Shown here piece after piece: positions 12,761 to 23,357 of a stretch of 64,000 nucleotides of DNA (position 1 is the stretch's first letter; every line of letters starts with the position of its first letter). Source of the DNA: Phyto melanocephala (lineage: Eukaryota > Arthropoda > Insecta > Diptera > Rhinophoridae); contig OW799236.1 in assembly GCA_941918925.1 (NCBI GenBank), positions 104,176,562 through 104,240,561 on the forward strand, given 5' to 3'. The position numbers were made by a program, and so were the translations under genes. The notes beneath the pieces are model-generated. The model was not told where the DNA came from, ran no database searches, and worked only from the letters and a program-made list of their open reading frames with translations.

Positions 12761-13724
12761 GGGGCTGATTCTTGCATTCGTATATGAGCAAAATTGTATT
12801 CGAACGTGCGAGTTTTCTTACTTTTAGGATTCTCTCATTCGATATCGAGTATCGACTATCGAAATTTCTAATGATGGCATTCGATAACGAGCTACCTACC
12901 TTGCGAGTATGAACTCGTTAGCAAAAAGGCATTCGAGTTAACGTTTTAAAGTATAAAAGTGAACAGAAATAAAATGTAAGTTAAAAATTTATGAAATTTT
13001 TTTTTCAAGTAAATTGTTACATTTCCAAGTCAAAGTTAACAAAAAATATATTATTCTCAAAAATAGATCTTTGGGGATTTTTTGGCAAAGCACACAGATT
13101 TGGAAAAAAGCCTTTTCCGAACACTTCGTAAGGAAAAGAGAGGCCTAACCAACTTTTGGATCAACTAGTCGCGAAACTTAATGCTTCTGGTCCACCAATA
13201 AAAGATTTGAAAATGTGGCGGAAGGTAATATAACAAGAAAAAATTATTTTACTTTTAGTAATGATTATAGCATAAAGAAAAGGGAAACAAAAATTGCTTT
13301 GCTAAAAAAAATATGATGACTACAGAGAACTACCAGAAGGAAATGCTAAAGAGATTAAATTCCCTTATAGAAATAAAAAAACAAGACCTCGAATTAAAGC
13401 AAAAGAATATTCAGTTAATTGTAATAAAAAAGAAAAGCCTACAAATTAAGGAAGAGGAGCATTACTTAGACAAACAAATCAAAGAAATAGAGTTGCAAAT
13501 ACGAAGAAAGGAGTTAGAAACACTTAATATAGGTATCGAAATGCAATAAAAATAGTAATAAATCCCTATGTACAAAAAATTTTTATAGGCTTTAATTTTT
13601 TTTACAACACTGAACTAAAAACTCGATTCATTTCGTATCGAGTAACATCATTAGAAAATTGTACGCTATCAAAATTAATTTCGATACGAGTTGTATTTCG
13701 ATCACAAATGCGAGAATTAGCCCC
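12761..13724 (+). mobile_element. PIF/Harbinger-type DNA transposon derivative (964 bp)
   Basis: The terminal inverted repeats are GGGGCTGATTCTTGCATT on the left and GGGGCTAATTCTCGCATT when the right end is read inward. Both sides are flanked by CTG, a 3-bp target duplication as expected for PIF/Harbinger elements. The inner ends also match loosely (TCGATA/TCGTATCGA-rich). The element carries remains of the Myb/SANT-like accessory gene but no DDE transposase. Confidence 0.8.
13072..13549 (+). pseudogene. Broken Myb/SANT-like (Harbinger second ORF) protein gene
   Basis: From 13080 one frame reads FLAKHTDLEKSLFRTLRKEK. After a +1 shift near 13163 the next frame gives QLVAKLNASGPPIKDLKMWR followed by KV. 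The LN-SGPP-K--KMWRKV pattern is typical of the Myb/SANT-like DNA-binding domain that accompanies Harbinger transposases in insects. After a possible short intron (GT at about 13226 to AG near 13270), an open frame at 13313-13549 encodes 78 residues rich in K/E/Q/I, likely a coiled coil, as found at the C-terminus of such proteins. One frameshift and a stop make it nonfunctional as read. Domain identity is by motif memory, not by search. Confidence 0.6.
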
Positions 13725-14161
13725 CTGATAAGAAAATCGTGTAAATCATTTGATTTTTGGATTTTTATGGATTTGGCATTTTAGTTATAGCACATTCGAT
13801 GTAACCATAAGTTGGTTTAAAATCTTTAGCCTTAAAAGATACTACTGTTACAAAAACACCAATAATATGTACAGGCAATAGTACAGAAAACTTTATAAAA
13901 AAGAAATAATAAAAGCTCTTAAAGTTTCAGGTAATGTTTTTAGCTATTGTGAAGCGTTTTTAATAAGAATATAGGAATTAGATATCAAAAACTTATGTGC
14001 TCAAATTTAAAAAAAAAACAAGTAAGAGCACTATATTCGGCTGTGCCGAATCTTTTATACCCACCACCAATTTTGTGTACATTTAAAGCACAATATTTAT
14101 TATTTTGTTAATCGCTATGGAATAATCTCTTTATAATAAAATATGTATCACTTTCTTTGTA

Positions 14162-14768
14162 GAGGGTGGTTAAATTTTAAGGGCCCATGTTGAAGGTGAA
14201 CCACACCTAAACTTCAACTTTTTTCTTGCATTTCATTTGACATTTCTCAATCTCAGACTAACTCAATTTGAACCGTGGAAAGATACGCAATCGAGCAACG
14301 CTTTGAAATATTAAAGATTTTTATAAAAATGGGCGTTCAAATCAAAATGCATTTTGTGCACTACGTAATTCTTTTGGTCAACATAATCGTTCAAATTCGT
14401 CCACAATCGGGAGAATTGTAAAAATATTTAAATGTCTGCAAGGCTGGTCTGTATGAAATGTGAAAACATCTGTGAATGCCATCTTAGTTCGTTGAATGGG
14501 AAATATTGCTGTTTTTCACGATAACGTGGCAAAAGAGCAAGCAACCTTGACTCATCATCGTGCCCAACAATCGAGCATCAACAGTGTGATTGAAAATATG
14601 GACTATCGGATCGAGGTGTGCCGCCTAGGTTGGGGGGGCCATTTGGCCGATATTTTGTTCCATACGTAATTGAAGCATACAAATATTATCATTATAAAAA
14701 TAAATGATAATAATTTCATAATAATTTTATTCAAAATCAACATAGTCCCTTAAAATTAAACCACCCAT
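14162..14768 (+). mobile_element. Internally deleted mariner-like element in DINE copy 2
   Basis: TA flanks and GAGGGTGG/CCACCCAT ends are present. The coding relic runs from ERYAIEQRFEILKIF (helix-turn-helix region) through GNIAVFHDNVAKEQATLTHH to IENMDYRIEV and GGHLADILFHT. The central catalytic part of the transposase is missing. Confidence 0.82.
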
Positions 14769-16569
14769 TATAACTTCGGTATGCTAGTAAAATGTTTTCG
14801 TAAATTTAGTCTTTCAATGAAAGTGGCCGTTAAAATACGCGTGTCAATAAAGTTGCTGCTAATAAACATAACTATGATAATTCAATATAGTCCTTTAGTA
14901 TTCCAAAATTTACATGAATTTAAGAGGAAGAAAGTGAATTTAAGGTTAAATTTTAAGGGCCACAGGGTGATTTAGAATATACATTCTCTGCATTTTTCTA
15001 AAACGGGAAATTTATTAGTAAGATTTTGATTTTTAAACTTCTATAACATTTTGCTTTTAAAAGATTTTCAAACGAAATAAGTTTTGTATAATTTTAAAAT
15101 TTGTTAGCCATTAGTACATGAAAATAAATTGTTTATAATGTTTAGAGACAATTTTTTTTGACTTAGGTCAAAATTTTCCTAAATTCCCATTTTTAATAGA
15201 GCATAACTTCAGGAGAACATAAGCATAAGTTGTTAGCGTGCCATCTAGTAGTTGCTAGTAGAGTCATCTATCTTATCATCTTTATCTTATATTTAGCTAC
15301 AGTACAATAAATGGTGCAGTGTAAGATGAATAAATGCTAATATATATGACTAATATATTTTTATAAAAATTTAAGGAAAAGAGTGTGCGTGGCACATCTA
15401 TTTTCCGTTGTAACGAAGACTTTGACCAAAAAACATTGTTTGCAAAATTTTAGAATCGTACATATAGTTTTGTCAGTTTTATTACGTTTTAAATTTGATA
15501 TATACACTGAGCGGTATAAATTTTCGTAAATTTTTATCTATAACTCTTTTCCTAATTCATAGATTTAAGCGATTTTCAGTGAAAAATATTCTTTTGACTC
15601 GATAAATATATATTCGAAGTTTCATGACTACGTTTATGCGTCTGGAAACAATTCAAAAGTGAAAGTGGGCGTTATAGTAGTCGTGTCAAAGTTGTTTTTG
15701 CTAATAAGTACAACTTAGGTGTTTCAATATAGTCCTTTATTATTCCAAAATCTTTATTAATAGAGAAATTATATGAATTTTAGATAAAACGTTATATGGG
15801 AGGTGGGCGTAAAAGTGGGCGTGGCACATTAATTTTTTGGCATAGTAATGAAATTGCCTAGGGGGATAGACGTAGCAAAATTTATCATCATACCTCTCAT
15901 CTTAGCGGTTTTATGAGCTTTTAAATTTCATTAACGGTAGATAACGTGAAAAGTGGGCGTTATAGTAGGCGTGTCAAAGTTATTTTTGCGAATGAGTACA
16001 ACTGAGGTGTTTCAATAGAGGCCTTTATTATTCCAAAATCGTTATTAATAGAGAAATTATATGAATTTTAGTTAAAACGTTATATGGGAGGTGGGCGTAA
16101 AAGTGGGCGTGGCACATTGATATTCCGTTACAAAAAAGCGTGTCACCAAAAAGCAAAGTGTGCAAAATTTCAGAGTCGTACATCCAATTTTGTTGCTTTT
16201 ATGACGTTTTTGTTTTTAAATATACCGAAAAATACACTGTGCGGTATAAATTTTCGTACATTTTGATCGGTAACTCCTCTCCTAATGCATAGATTTAGAT
16301 AATTTTCGGGGAAAAATATTTTTTTCACTCAGGAAATATATATTCGAAGTTTCATGAGTCTACGTTAATGCGTTTGGACACAATTCCATTTTATTCGATG
16401 TTCGAAGGACACAGTTTTTTCGACCTACTCTTGCTTTTCGAGCTATAACTCTCTTTCTAATATTCCGATTTAGCCCATTTTCAATACCAAACAAACCTTG
16501 TCTATAAGAAAGATTCTGGCAAAATTTGAGCCCCCTAGCTTTTTCGGTGCGACCTCTATCGTGCTTTCA

Positions 16570-16636
16570 ACAGACGGACAGACGGACAGACGGACAGACG
16601 GACAGACGGACAGACGGACAGACGGACAGACGGACG
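16570..16636. repeat. (GACGGACA)n microsatellite
   Basis: About eight GACGGACA units, the longest version in this window. The tandem sister copy has about two fewer, and other copies have one to four. The unit derives from the conserved GTCCGTCCGTCTG region of DINE elements. Confidence 0.9.
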
Positions 16637-16777
16637 GACATAGCTAGATCGTCATAAAATCAAACCACGATTTAGAATATATATACTTTATGGGGTCTAA
16701 AATGGATATTTCGATGTGTTACAAACGGAATGACAAAATGAATATACCCCCACCATTTTTTTGGTGGCGGGTATAAA

Positions 16778-19518
16778 AGTAAGAGCACTATATTCGGCTG
16801 TGCCGAATCTTTTATACCCACCACCAATTTTGTGTACATTTAAAGCACAATATTTATTATTTTGTTAATCGCTATGGAATAATCTCTTTATAATAAAATA
16901 TGTATCACTTTCTTTGTAGAGGGTGGTTAAATTTTAAGGGCCCATGTTGAAGGTGAACCACACCTAAACTTCAACTTTTTTCTTGCATTTCATTTGACAT
17001 TTCTCAATCTCAGACTAACTCAATTTGAACCGTGGAAAGATACGCAATCGAGCAACGCTTTGAAATATTAAAGATTTTTATAAAAATGGGCGTTCAAATC
17101 AAAATGCATTTTGTGCACTACGTAATTCTTTTGGTCAACATAATCGTTCAAATTCGTCCACAATCGGGAGAATTGTAAAAATATTTAAATGTCTGCAAGG
17201 CTGGTCTGTATGAAATGTGAAAACATCTGTGAATGCCATCTTAGTTCGTTGAATGGGAAATATTGCTGTTTTTCACGATAACGTGGCAAAAGAGCAAGCA
17301 ACCTTGACTCATCATCGTGCCCAACAATCGAGCATCAACAGTGTGATTGAAAATATGGACTATCGGATCGAGGTGTGCCGCCTAGGTTGGGGGGGCCATT
17401 TGGCCGATATTTTGTTCCATACGTAATTGAAGCATACAAATATTATCATTATAAAAATAAATGATAATAATTTCATAATAATTTTATTCAAAATCAACAT
17501 AGTCCCTTAAAATTAAACCACCCATTATAACTTCGGTATGCTAGTAAAATGTTTTCGTAAATTTAGTCTTTCAATGAAAGTGGCCGTTAAAATACGCGTG
17601 TCAATAAAGTTGCTGCTAATAAACATAACTATGATAATTCAATATAGTCCTTTAGTATTCCAAAATTTACATGAATTTAAGAGGAAGAAAGTGAATTTAA
17701 GGTTAAATTTTAAGGGCCACAGGGTGATTTAGAATATACATTCTCTGCATTTTTCTAAAACGGGAAATTTATTAGTAAGATTTTGATTTTTAAACTTCTA
17801 TAACATTTTGCTTTTAAAAGATTTTCAAACGAAATAAGTTTTGTATAATTTTAAAATTTGTTAGCCATTAGTACATGAAAATAAATTGTTTATAATGTTT
17901 AGAGACAATTTTTTTTGACTTAGGTCAAAATTTTCCTAAATTCCCATTTTTAATAGAGCATAACTTCAGGAGAACATAAGCATAAGTTGTTAGCGTGCCA
18001 TCTAGTAGTTGCTAGTAGAGTCATCTATCTTATCATCTTTATCTTATATTTAGCTACAGTACAATAAATGGTGCAGTGTAAGATGAATAAATGCTAATAT
18101 ATATGACTAATATATTTTTATAAAAATTTAAGGAAAAGAGTGTGCGTGGCACATCTATTTTCCGTTGTAACGAAGACTTTGACCAAAAAACATTGTTTGC
18201 AAAATTTTAGAATCGTACATATAGTTTTGTCAGTTTTATTACGTTTTAAATTTGATATATACACTGAGCGGTATAAATTTTCGTAAATTTTTATCTATAA
18301 CTCTTTTCCTAATTCATAGATTTAAGCGATTTTCAGTGAAAAATATTCTTTTGACTCGATAAATATATATTCGAAGTTTCATGACTACGTTTATGCGTCT
18401 GGAAACAATTCAAAAGTGAAAGTGGGCGTTATAGTAGTCGTGTCAAAGTTGTTTTTGCTAATAAGTACAACTTAGGTGTTTCAATATAGTCCTTTATTAT
18501 TCCAAAATCTTTATTAATAGAGAAATTATATGAATTTTAGATAAAACGTTATATGGGAGGTGGACGTAAAAGTGGGCGTGGCACATTAATTTTTTGGCAT
18601 AGTAATGAAATTGCCTAGGGGGATAGACGTAGCAAAATTTATCATCATACCTCTCATCTTAGCGGTTTTATGAGCTTTTAAATTTCATTAACGGTAGATA
18701 ACGTGAAAAGTGGGCGTTATAGTAGGCGTGTCAAAGTTATTTTTGCGAATGAGTACAACTGAGGTGTTTCAATAGAGGCCTTTATTATTCCAAAATCGTT
18801 ATTAATAGAGAAATTATATGAATTTTAGTTAAAACGTTATATGGGAGGTGGGCGTAAAAGTGGGCGTGGCACATTGATATTCCGTTACAAAAAAGCGTGT
18901 CACCAAAAAGCAAAGTGTGCAAAATTTCAGAGTCGTACATCCAATTTTGTTGCTTTTATGACGTTTTTGTTTTTAAATATACCGAAAAATACACTGTGCG
19001 GTATAAATTTTCGTACATTTTGATCGGTAACTCCTCTCCTAATGCATAGATTTAGATAATTTTCGGGGAAAAATATTTTTTTCACTCAGGAAATATATAT
19101 TCGAAGTTTCATGAGTCTACGTTAATGCGTTTGGACACAATTCCATTTTATTCGATGTTCGAAGGACACAGTTTTTTCGACCTACTCTTGCTTTTCGAGC
19201 TATAACTCTCTTTCTAATATTCCGATTTAGCCCATTTTCAATACCAAACAAACCTTGTCTATAAGAAAGATTCTGGCAAAATTTGAGCCCCCTAGCTTTT
19301 TCGGTGCGACCTCTATCGTGCTTTCAACAGACGGACAGACGGACAGACGGACAGACGGACAGACGGACAGACGGACGGACATAGCTAGATCGTCATAAAA
19401 TCAAACCACGATTTAGAATATATATACTTTATGGGGTCTAAAATGGATATTTCGATGTGTTACAAACGGAATGACAAAATGAATATACCCCCACCATTTT
19501 TTTGGTGGCGGGTATAAA
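16778..19518 (-). mobile_element. DINE-1-like element, copy 3 (tandem sister of copy 2)
   Basis: It is offset from copy 2 by exactly 2757 bp over most of its length. By eye I find only one substitution (GGTGGGCGT at 15800 versus GGTGGACGT at 18557) and a shorter GACGGACA run (19327-19379). It starts with GTAAGAGC and lacks the AACA that normally begins the minus-strand copy, so the junction with copy 2 reads GGGTATAAAAGTAAGAGC. Confidence 0.9.
16919..17525 (+). mobile_element. Internally deleted mariner-like element in DINE copy 3
   Basis: It appears identical to the element in copy 2, with the same TA flanks, ends and transposase relic. It was duplicated with its host element. Confidence 0.82.
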
Positions 19519-20240
19519 AATATTATTAAAGTCTATGTTAAACTTTAAATAAAGAGATAACATGCCACACACAACCATTAATTAAAAAAAAAGTTTTGTT
19601 TTGAATTATTATTTTCTTAGAAAACAAAAACAGACTGACTAAAAAGCCCTTATAAATATTTAAATTTATTGTTGGTATCCTCCCCCTTAATTGCTAAAGA
19701 CTAAAATACTTTTTATTAACTTGAATATGATTTTTTATTACCAGATTTTTATTTAAAAAATCCGCCAAGTTTTTAATGGCTTTCGGACAGTATATTTACG
19801 TCTTTTATGTCCTTTTTTTTTGTAAAAAAATATTATGAGTAAGCAAAAATATACATTATTTTACATTTTAAATGATGAAAATCATAATAAAAATTTTGTA
19901 ATAAAATTAAAAGAAGTAATAAAATTAATCTGAAGACAAATAAAGAAAACAAAATACATTATTCAGGCACTTTTATTATTGAATTTGTAATGAACGTAAT
20001 TAATTTAAGTCACTTGGTTACCGTGGTAGTACGCTGCACGCAAACAGTCAAGTAGAATCTGCATGAATCCATCATTTACTTCTGGTACTTTGCTTCAGTA
20101 TTGACAACATTAATTAAATTAAAAAAATTCCTTATCACTTATCACTATTGTTAGCGTATTAACAAAATTTATCGACAGATTTTTAACAAATATTTGGGGC
20201 GACTGTGTACAATACAAAATAATAAATAGATGTGTACTTA
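19519..20240. other. Intergenic DNA, no gene seen
   Basis: AT-rich DNA without long open frames, transposon ends or RNA genes that I can recognise. Confidence 0.5.
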
Positions 20241-20560
20241 TACAGGATGTCCGCCGGAAGGTGTGCCATTTTTTGATTAAAAAAGAGAATGGATCTTCTA
20301 TTGATAAATGTTTTAATTTATGTTGGCAATTATGTATGGAATACAATATCACTGTTTAGCTCACATATGCGACCGCTTTTGATCACATTTTTAATTACAT
20401 TCTCACACTTTTCACGCGGTATTTAATTAGTTTCATCACGAATATTTTCTTTCAGTTGCTCAATCAGGATTTAGATCTCAAGCCTTCTAGAAGGTGCGTG
20501 TATGGAATTTCGTGTTGTAATTTTAATAAACCTGTAAAGGCTTTACTCAGTGTAGCACTG
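20241..20560 (-). mobile_element. Mariner-like transposase C-terminal relic, upstream duplicate
   Basis: The minus strand reads QLKENIRDETN, then IPREKCENVIKNVIKSGRIC, then ELNSDIVFHT. This is the usual C-terminal pattern of mariner-like transposases (arginine-rich stretch, CELN, DIVF). The terminal-repeat-like end is at 20241 (AGGATGTCCGCCGGAAGG). Compared with the copy at 25.1 kb it lacks RGGHL before SDIVF. It is a fragment without catalytic residues. Confidence 0.6.
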
Positions 20561-20782
20561 ATTTTGGTATTTCTAGATTTTTATAACGGAAAATTTAAAA
20601 AAAGAAACTAAAGTTTGATTTTTAAAAGTAATAGAGAAACAAGTAAGAGCACTATATTCGGCTGTGCCGAATCTTTTATACCCACCACCAATTTTGTGTA
20701 CATTTAAAGCACAATATTTATTATTTTGTTAATCGCTATAGAATAATCTCTTTATAATAAAATATGTATCACTTTCTTTGTA

Positions 20783-21357
20783 GAGGGTGGTTAAATTTTA
20801 AGGGCCCATGTTGGAGGTGAACCACACCTAAACTTCAACTTTTTTCTTGCATTTCATTTGACATTTCTCAATCTCAGACTTACTCAATTTGAACCGTGGA
20901 AAGACACGCAATCGAGAGACGCTTTTAAATATTAAAGATTTTTATAAAAATGGGCGTTCAAATCAAAATGCATTTTGTGCACTTCGTGATTATTTTGGTC
21001 ACCAAAATCGATCGAATTCGTCCACAATCGTGAGAATTGTAAAAAATATTTAAATGTCTGCAAAGCAGGTCTGTATGAAATGTGAAAACATCTGTGAATG
21101 CCATCTTAGTTCGTTGAATGGGAAACATTGCTGTTTTTCACGATAACGTGGCAAAAGAGCAAGCAATCTCGACTCATCAACGTGCCCAACAATTGAGCAG
21201 CAACAGTGTCATTGAAAATATGGACTATCGGATCGAGGTGTGCCGCCTAGGTTGGGGGGGCCATTTGGCCGATATTTTGTTCCATACATAATTGAAGCAT
21301 AGAAATATTATCATTATAGAAATAAATGATAATAATTTCATAATAATTTTTTTCAAA
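20783..21357 (+). mobile_element. Mariner-like derivative in copy 4, right end truncated
   Basis: The left TA and terminal repeat are intact. The right end, which should read CCACCC-TTA, is missing and the sequence jumps to CTTCGGTATGC. The GG/HLADILF coding relic is present. Confidence 0.7.
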
Positions 21358-21539
21358 ACTTCGGTATGCTAGAAAAATGTTTTCGTAAATTTAATCTTTC
21401 AATGAAAGTGGCCATTAAAATACGCGTGTTAATAAAGTTTCTGCTAATAAACATAACTTAGATATCTCAATATAGTCCTTTAGTATTCCAAAATCTTTAT
21501 TCATAGAGAATTTACACGAATTTAAGAGGAAAGTTCTAT

Positions 21540-21835
21540 CTACGAAATAGTGCTAATTTATATTTGTTATCTTATGTTCTCCTGAAGTTATGCTCTATAA
21601 AAAATGGGAATTTAGGAAAATTTTGACATAAGTAAAAAAAATTTTCTCTAAGCATCATAAACAATTTATATTCATGTACTAATGGCTAACAAATTTTAAA
21701 ATTATACAAAACTTATTTCGTTTGAAAATCTTTTAAAAGCAAAATGTTATAGAAGTTTAAAAATCAAAATCTTACTAATGAATTTCCCGTTTTAGCAGAA
21801 TGCTGAGAATGTATATTTTGAATCACCGTGTGATA
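21540..21835 (-). other. Inverted copy of the DINE subfamily insert
   Basis: The sequence from CTTATGTTCTCCTGAAG to CACCGTGTGA is the reverse complement of the segment that follows the mariner derivative in copies 2, 3, 8 and 10 (for example 14960-15225). It shows a local inversion or an insertion in the opposite direction. Confidence 0.75.
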
Positions 21836-21880
21836 ATAATATAAAAATATGTATCACTTTCTTTGTAGAGGGTGGCTTAA

Positions 21881-23357
21881 CCCATTAATGGCCATTGTAC
21901 TCGCACAGGTACAGAAAAACACTCATATTTGAACTGCCATAAATCCAATAATAAATTATTTTGTTCACTATTTGTTTCGATTTTGTGTTATGTGTTCTCT
22001 GCTTAATAAAAGCAAATCGAAAAAGCTGCGTCAGCAATTAACGGTACTTCGAATTTTGATTGATTTTGCTTAACCTTTACAAGATTTTCTTATTTTGTGT
22101 AGGTCAGTGATTGTTTTACTCTGTTATAAGTGTATTGCATAACAATTAGAAGAGTTTGCACTTGATTTGCAAATAAAAACCCTTGTTTTTTTTTTAATTT
22201 AAAATAAGTTGTTCATAAAAAGTGATTTTCCAGGCGAAAGGTAAGTTTGAAAAACAGTGTACTCGCTTGGGTACAGTGGCTATTAACGTAATTATTTTGA
22301 TTATTTTTTTTTAGTTTTTTTTTAAATCAGTATGTTGTTTAAAAGCATCAATCCATCAATCTTTTATGGGAGAAGATTTAATAATCTAGAAAGCGCTTTG
22401 AATTTTGTGGAAGGGGCTTCAAATAATATTTTTTTTTTTGATATTGCGTATATTCCACCAGATGCGGATATCAATACAGATGAGAAGGACGATGATGCTG
22501 AGGATCTTTCGCTAACAACATGCCGCAAGATATTTCGGGCGCTGTAGAGGATTTTTACAGCAGCGATAGCGAAGACGATATACCCCTTCAAGAGCATCGC
22601 CGGAGAATCCAGCACTCAATACCAGGTCAAAACTATTCCAAATGGTCAAAAAGGGAATGTTCCATTGATATGTGAAAAACAACTTCTATTATACACAATA
22701 ATGAAATGGTATCGAATTTAGGAGGAAATTCAGAGCTTGAAGTGTTTGAAACTTTGTTTGATTTGGATCAAACTCGCATTTATGTTTCACAGTGTAATGC
22801 GCATAATTTTTTATTTGCAGAGAAAGATTTGAAGGTTTTTTGGGAATTCTGTTGTTAAGTGGTTATCACAATATGTATATCGAGAGAAAACATTTACTGG
22901 GAATTATCTGAAGATACTCGTAATAGACTTACTGGAGTTTCATCGTGCCATCGACCGGCACTACCTACGAAACTACACCCAACCATCAACATTAGTCGAG
23001 TTAGTAGTAGTTGTTCCAAGTGTAGCACTAACTGCTAAAAACCATTTTCCGAAATAATTAAAAGAAACTGTTACCCTGTCGTCAAGGCCACAACCAAATA
23101 AGATGGATTTGAGAGCTTTGCGACCTAGCTCTGTGTGTAGAAAAGAAGTGCTTTAAAATTTTTCATACAAAAAAATTAGTATATATGAATACATGCATTG
23201 AGCCATTGTACCTGCTTGGGTACAGCCCCAAAAACCTTCAAAACACAATTTTTTATTTTTTTTTTCATATTTGTTAGGTTCTTAATGTTATTTAAATGAA
23301 TGCTTAATAAACAGAATAAATGATTTTTAATTTTAAAGACAGCTGGCTTTTAATGGG
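21881..23357 (+). mobile_element. piggyBac-like element (1.48 kb), TTAA-flanked
   Basis: TTAA lies on both sides (21877-21880 and 23358-23361). The ends are inverted (CCCATTAATGGCC, and CCCATTAAAAGCC read inward from the right). Related GTAC-centred motifs occur near the ends: GTACTCGCACAGGTACAG at the left, GTACTCGCTTGGGTACAG at about 22259, and GTACCTGCTTGGGTACAG near 23216. It is internally deleted and carries only pieces of a transposase. Confidence 0.85.
22332..23060 (+). pseudogene. piggyBac-type transposase relic
   Basis: An acidic N-terminal part opens with ATG at 22332 (71 codons, then a frame change). Later pieces read ELEVFETLFDLDQTRIYVSQ and, after another shift, GILLLSGYHNMY. 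The latter matches the GILLLSGY hallmark of the piggyBac transposase family. The central DDD catalytic core is missing. A short Cys-rich stretch near 23010 (CSKCSTNC) could be left from the C-terminal zinc-binding domain, but that is a guess. Several frameshifts and stops make it a pseudogene. Confidence 0.7.

Larger units (their letters stand above)
14017..16778 (-). mobile_element. DINE-1-like element, copy 2 (first of a head-to-tail tandem pair)
   Basis: Reading the plus strand, it begins with the 3' terminus (AACAAGTAAGAGC, hairpin ATTCGGCTGTGCCGAAT) and ends with the 5' terminus (GGTGGCGGGTATAAAA). It contains the mariner derivative, a ~400-bp subfamily insert starting CACAGGGTGATTTAGAAT near 14960, about two internal repeats, and an expanded GACGGACA microsatellite (16570-16640). 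The 60-codon open frame at 16084 is a repeat-borne frame seen in most copies and not a gene. Copy 3 starts at the next base. Confidence 0.9.

Noticed and set aside
16084..16266. Recurrent 60-codon frame starting MGGGRKSGRGTL, seen at 16084, 18841, 32243, 34983, 51616 and (minus) 57819
   Set aside because: It lies in the repeated DINE body, antisense to the element, and varies freely among copies. It is a conserved repeat and not a conserved protein.
16560..16640. CRISPR-like regular 8-bp spacing
   Set aside because: A simple microsatellite in a eukaryotic transposon. No repeat-spacer structure and no cas genes.
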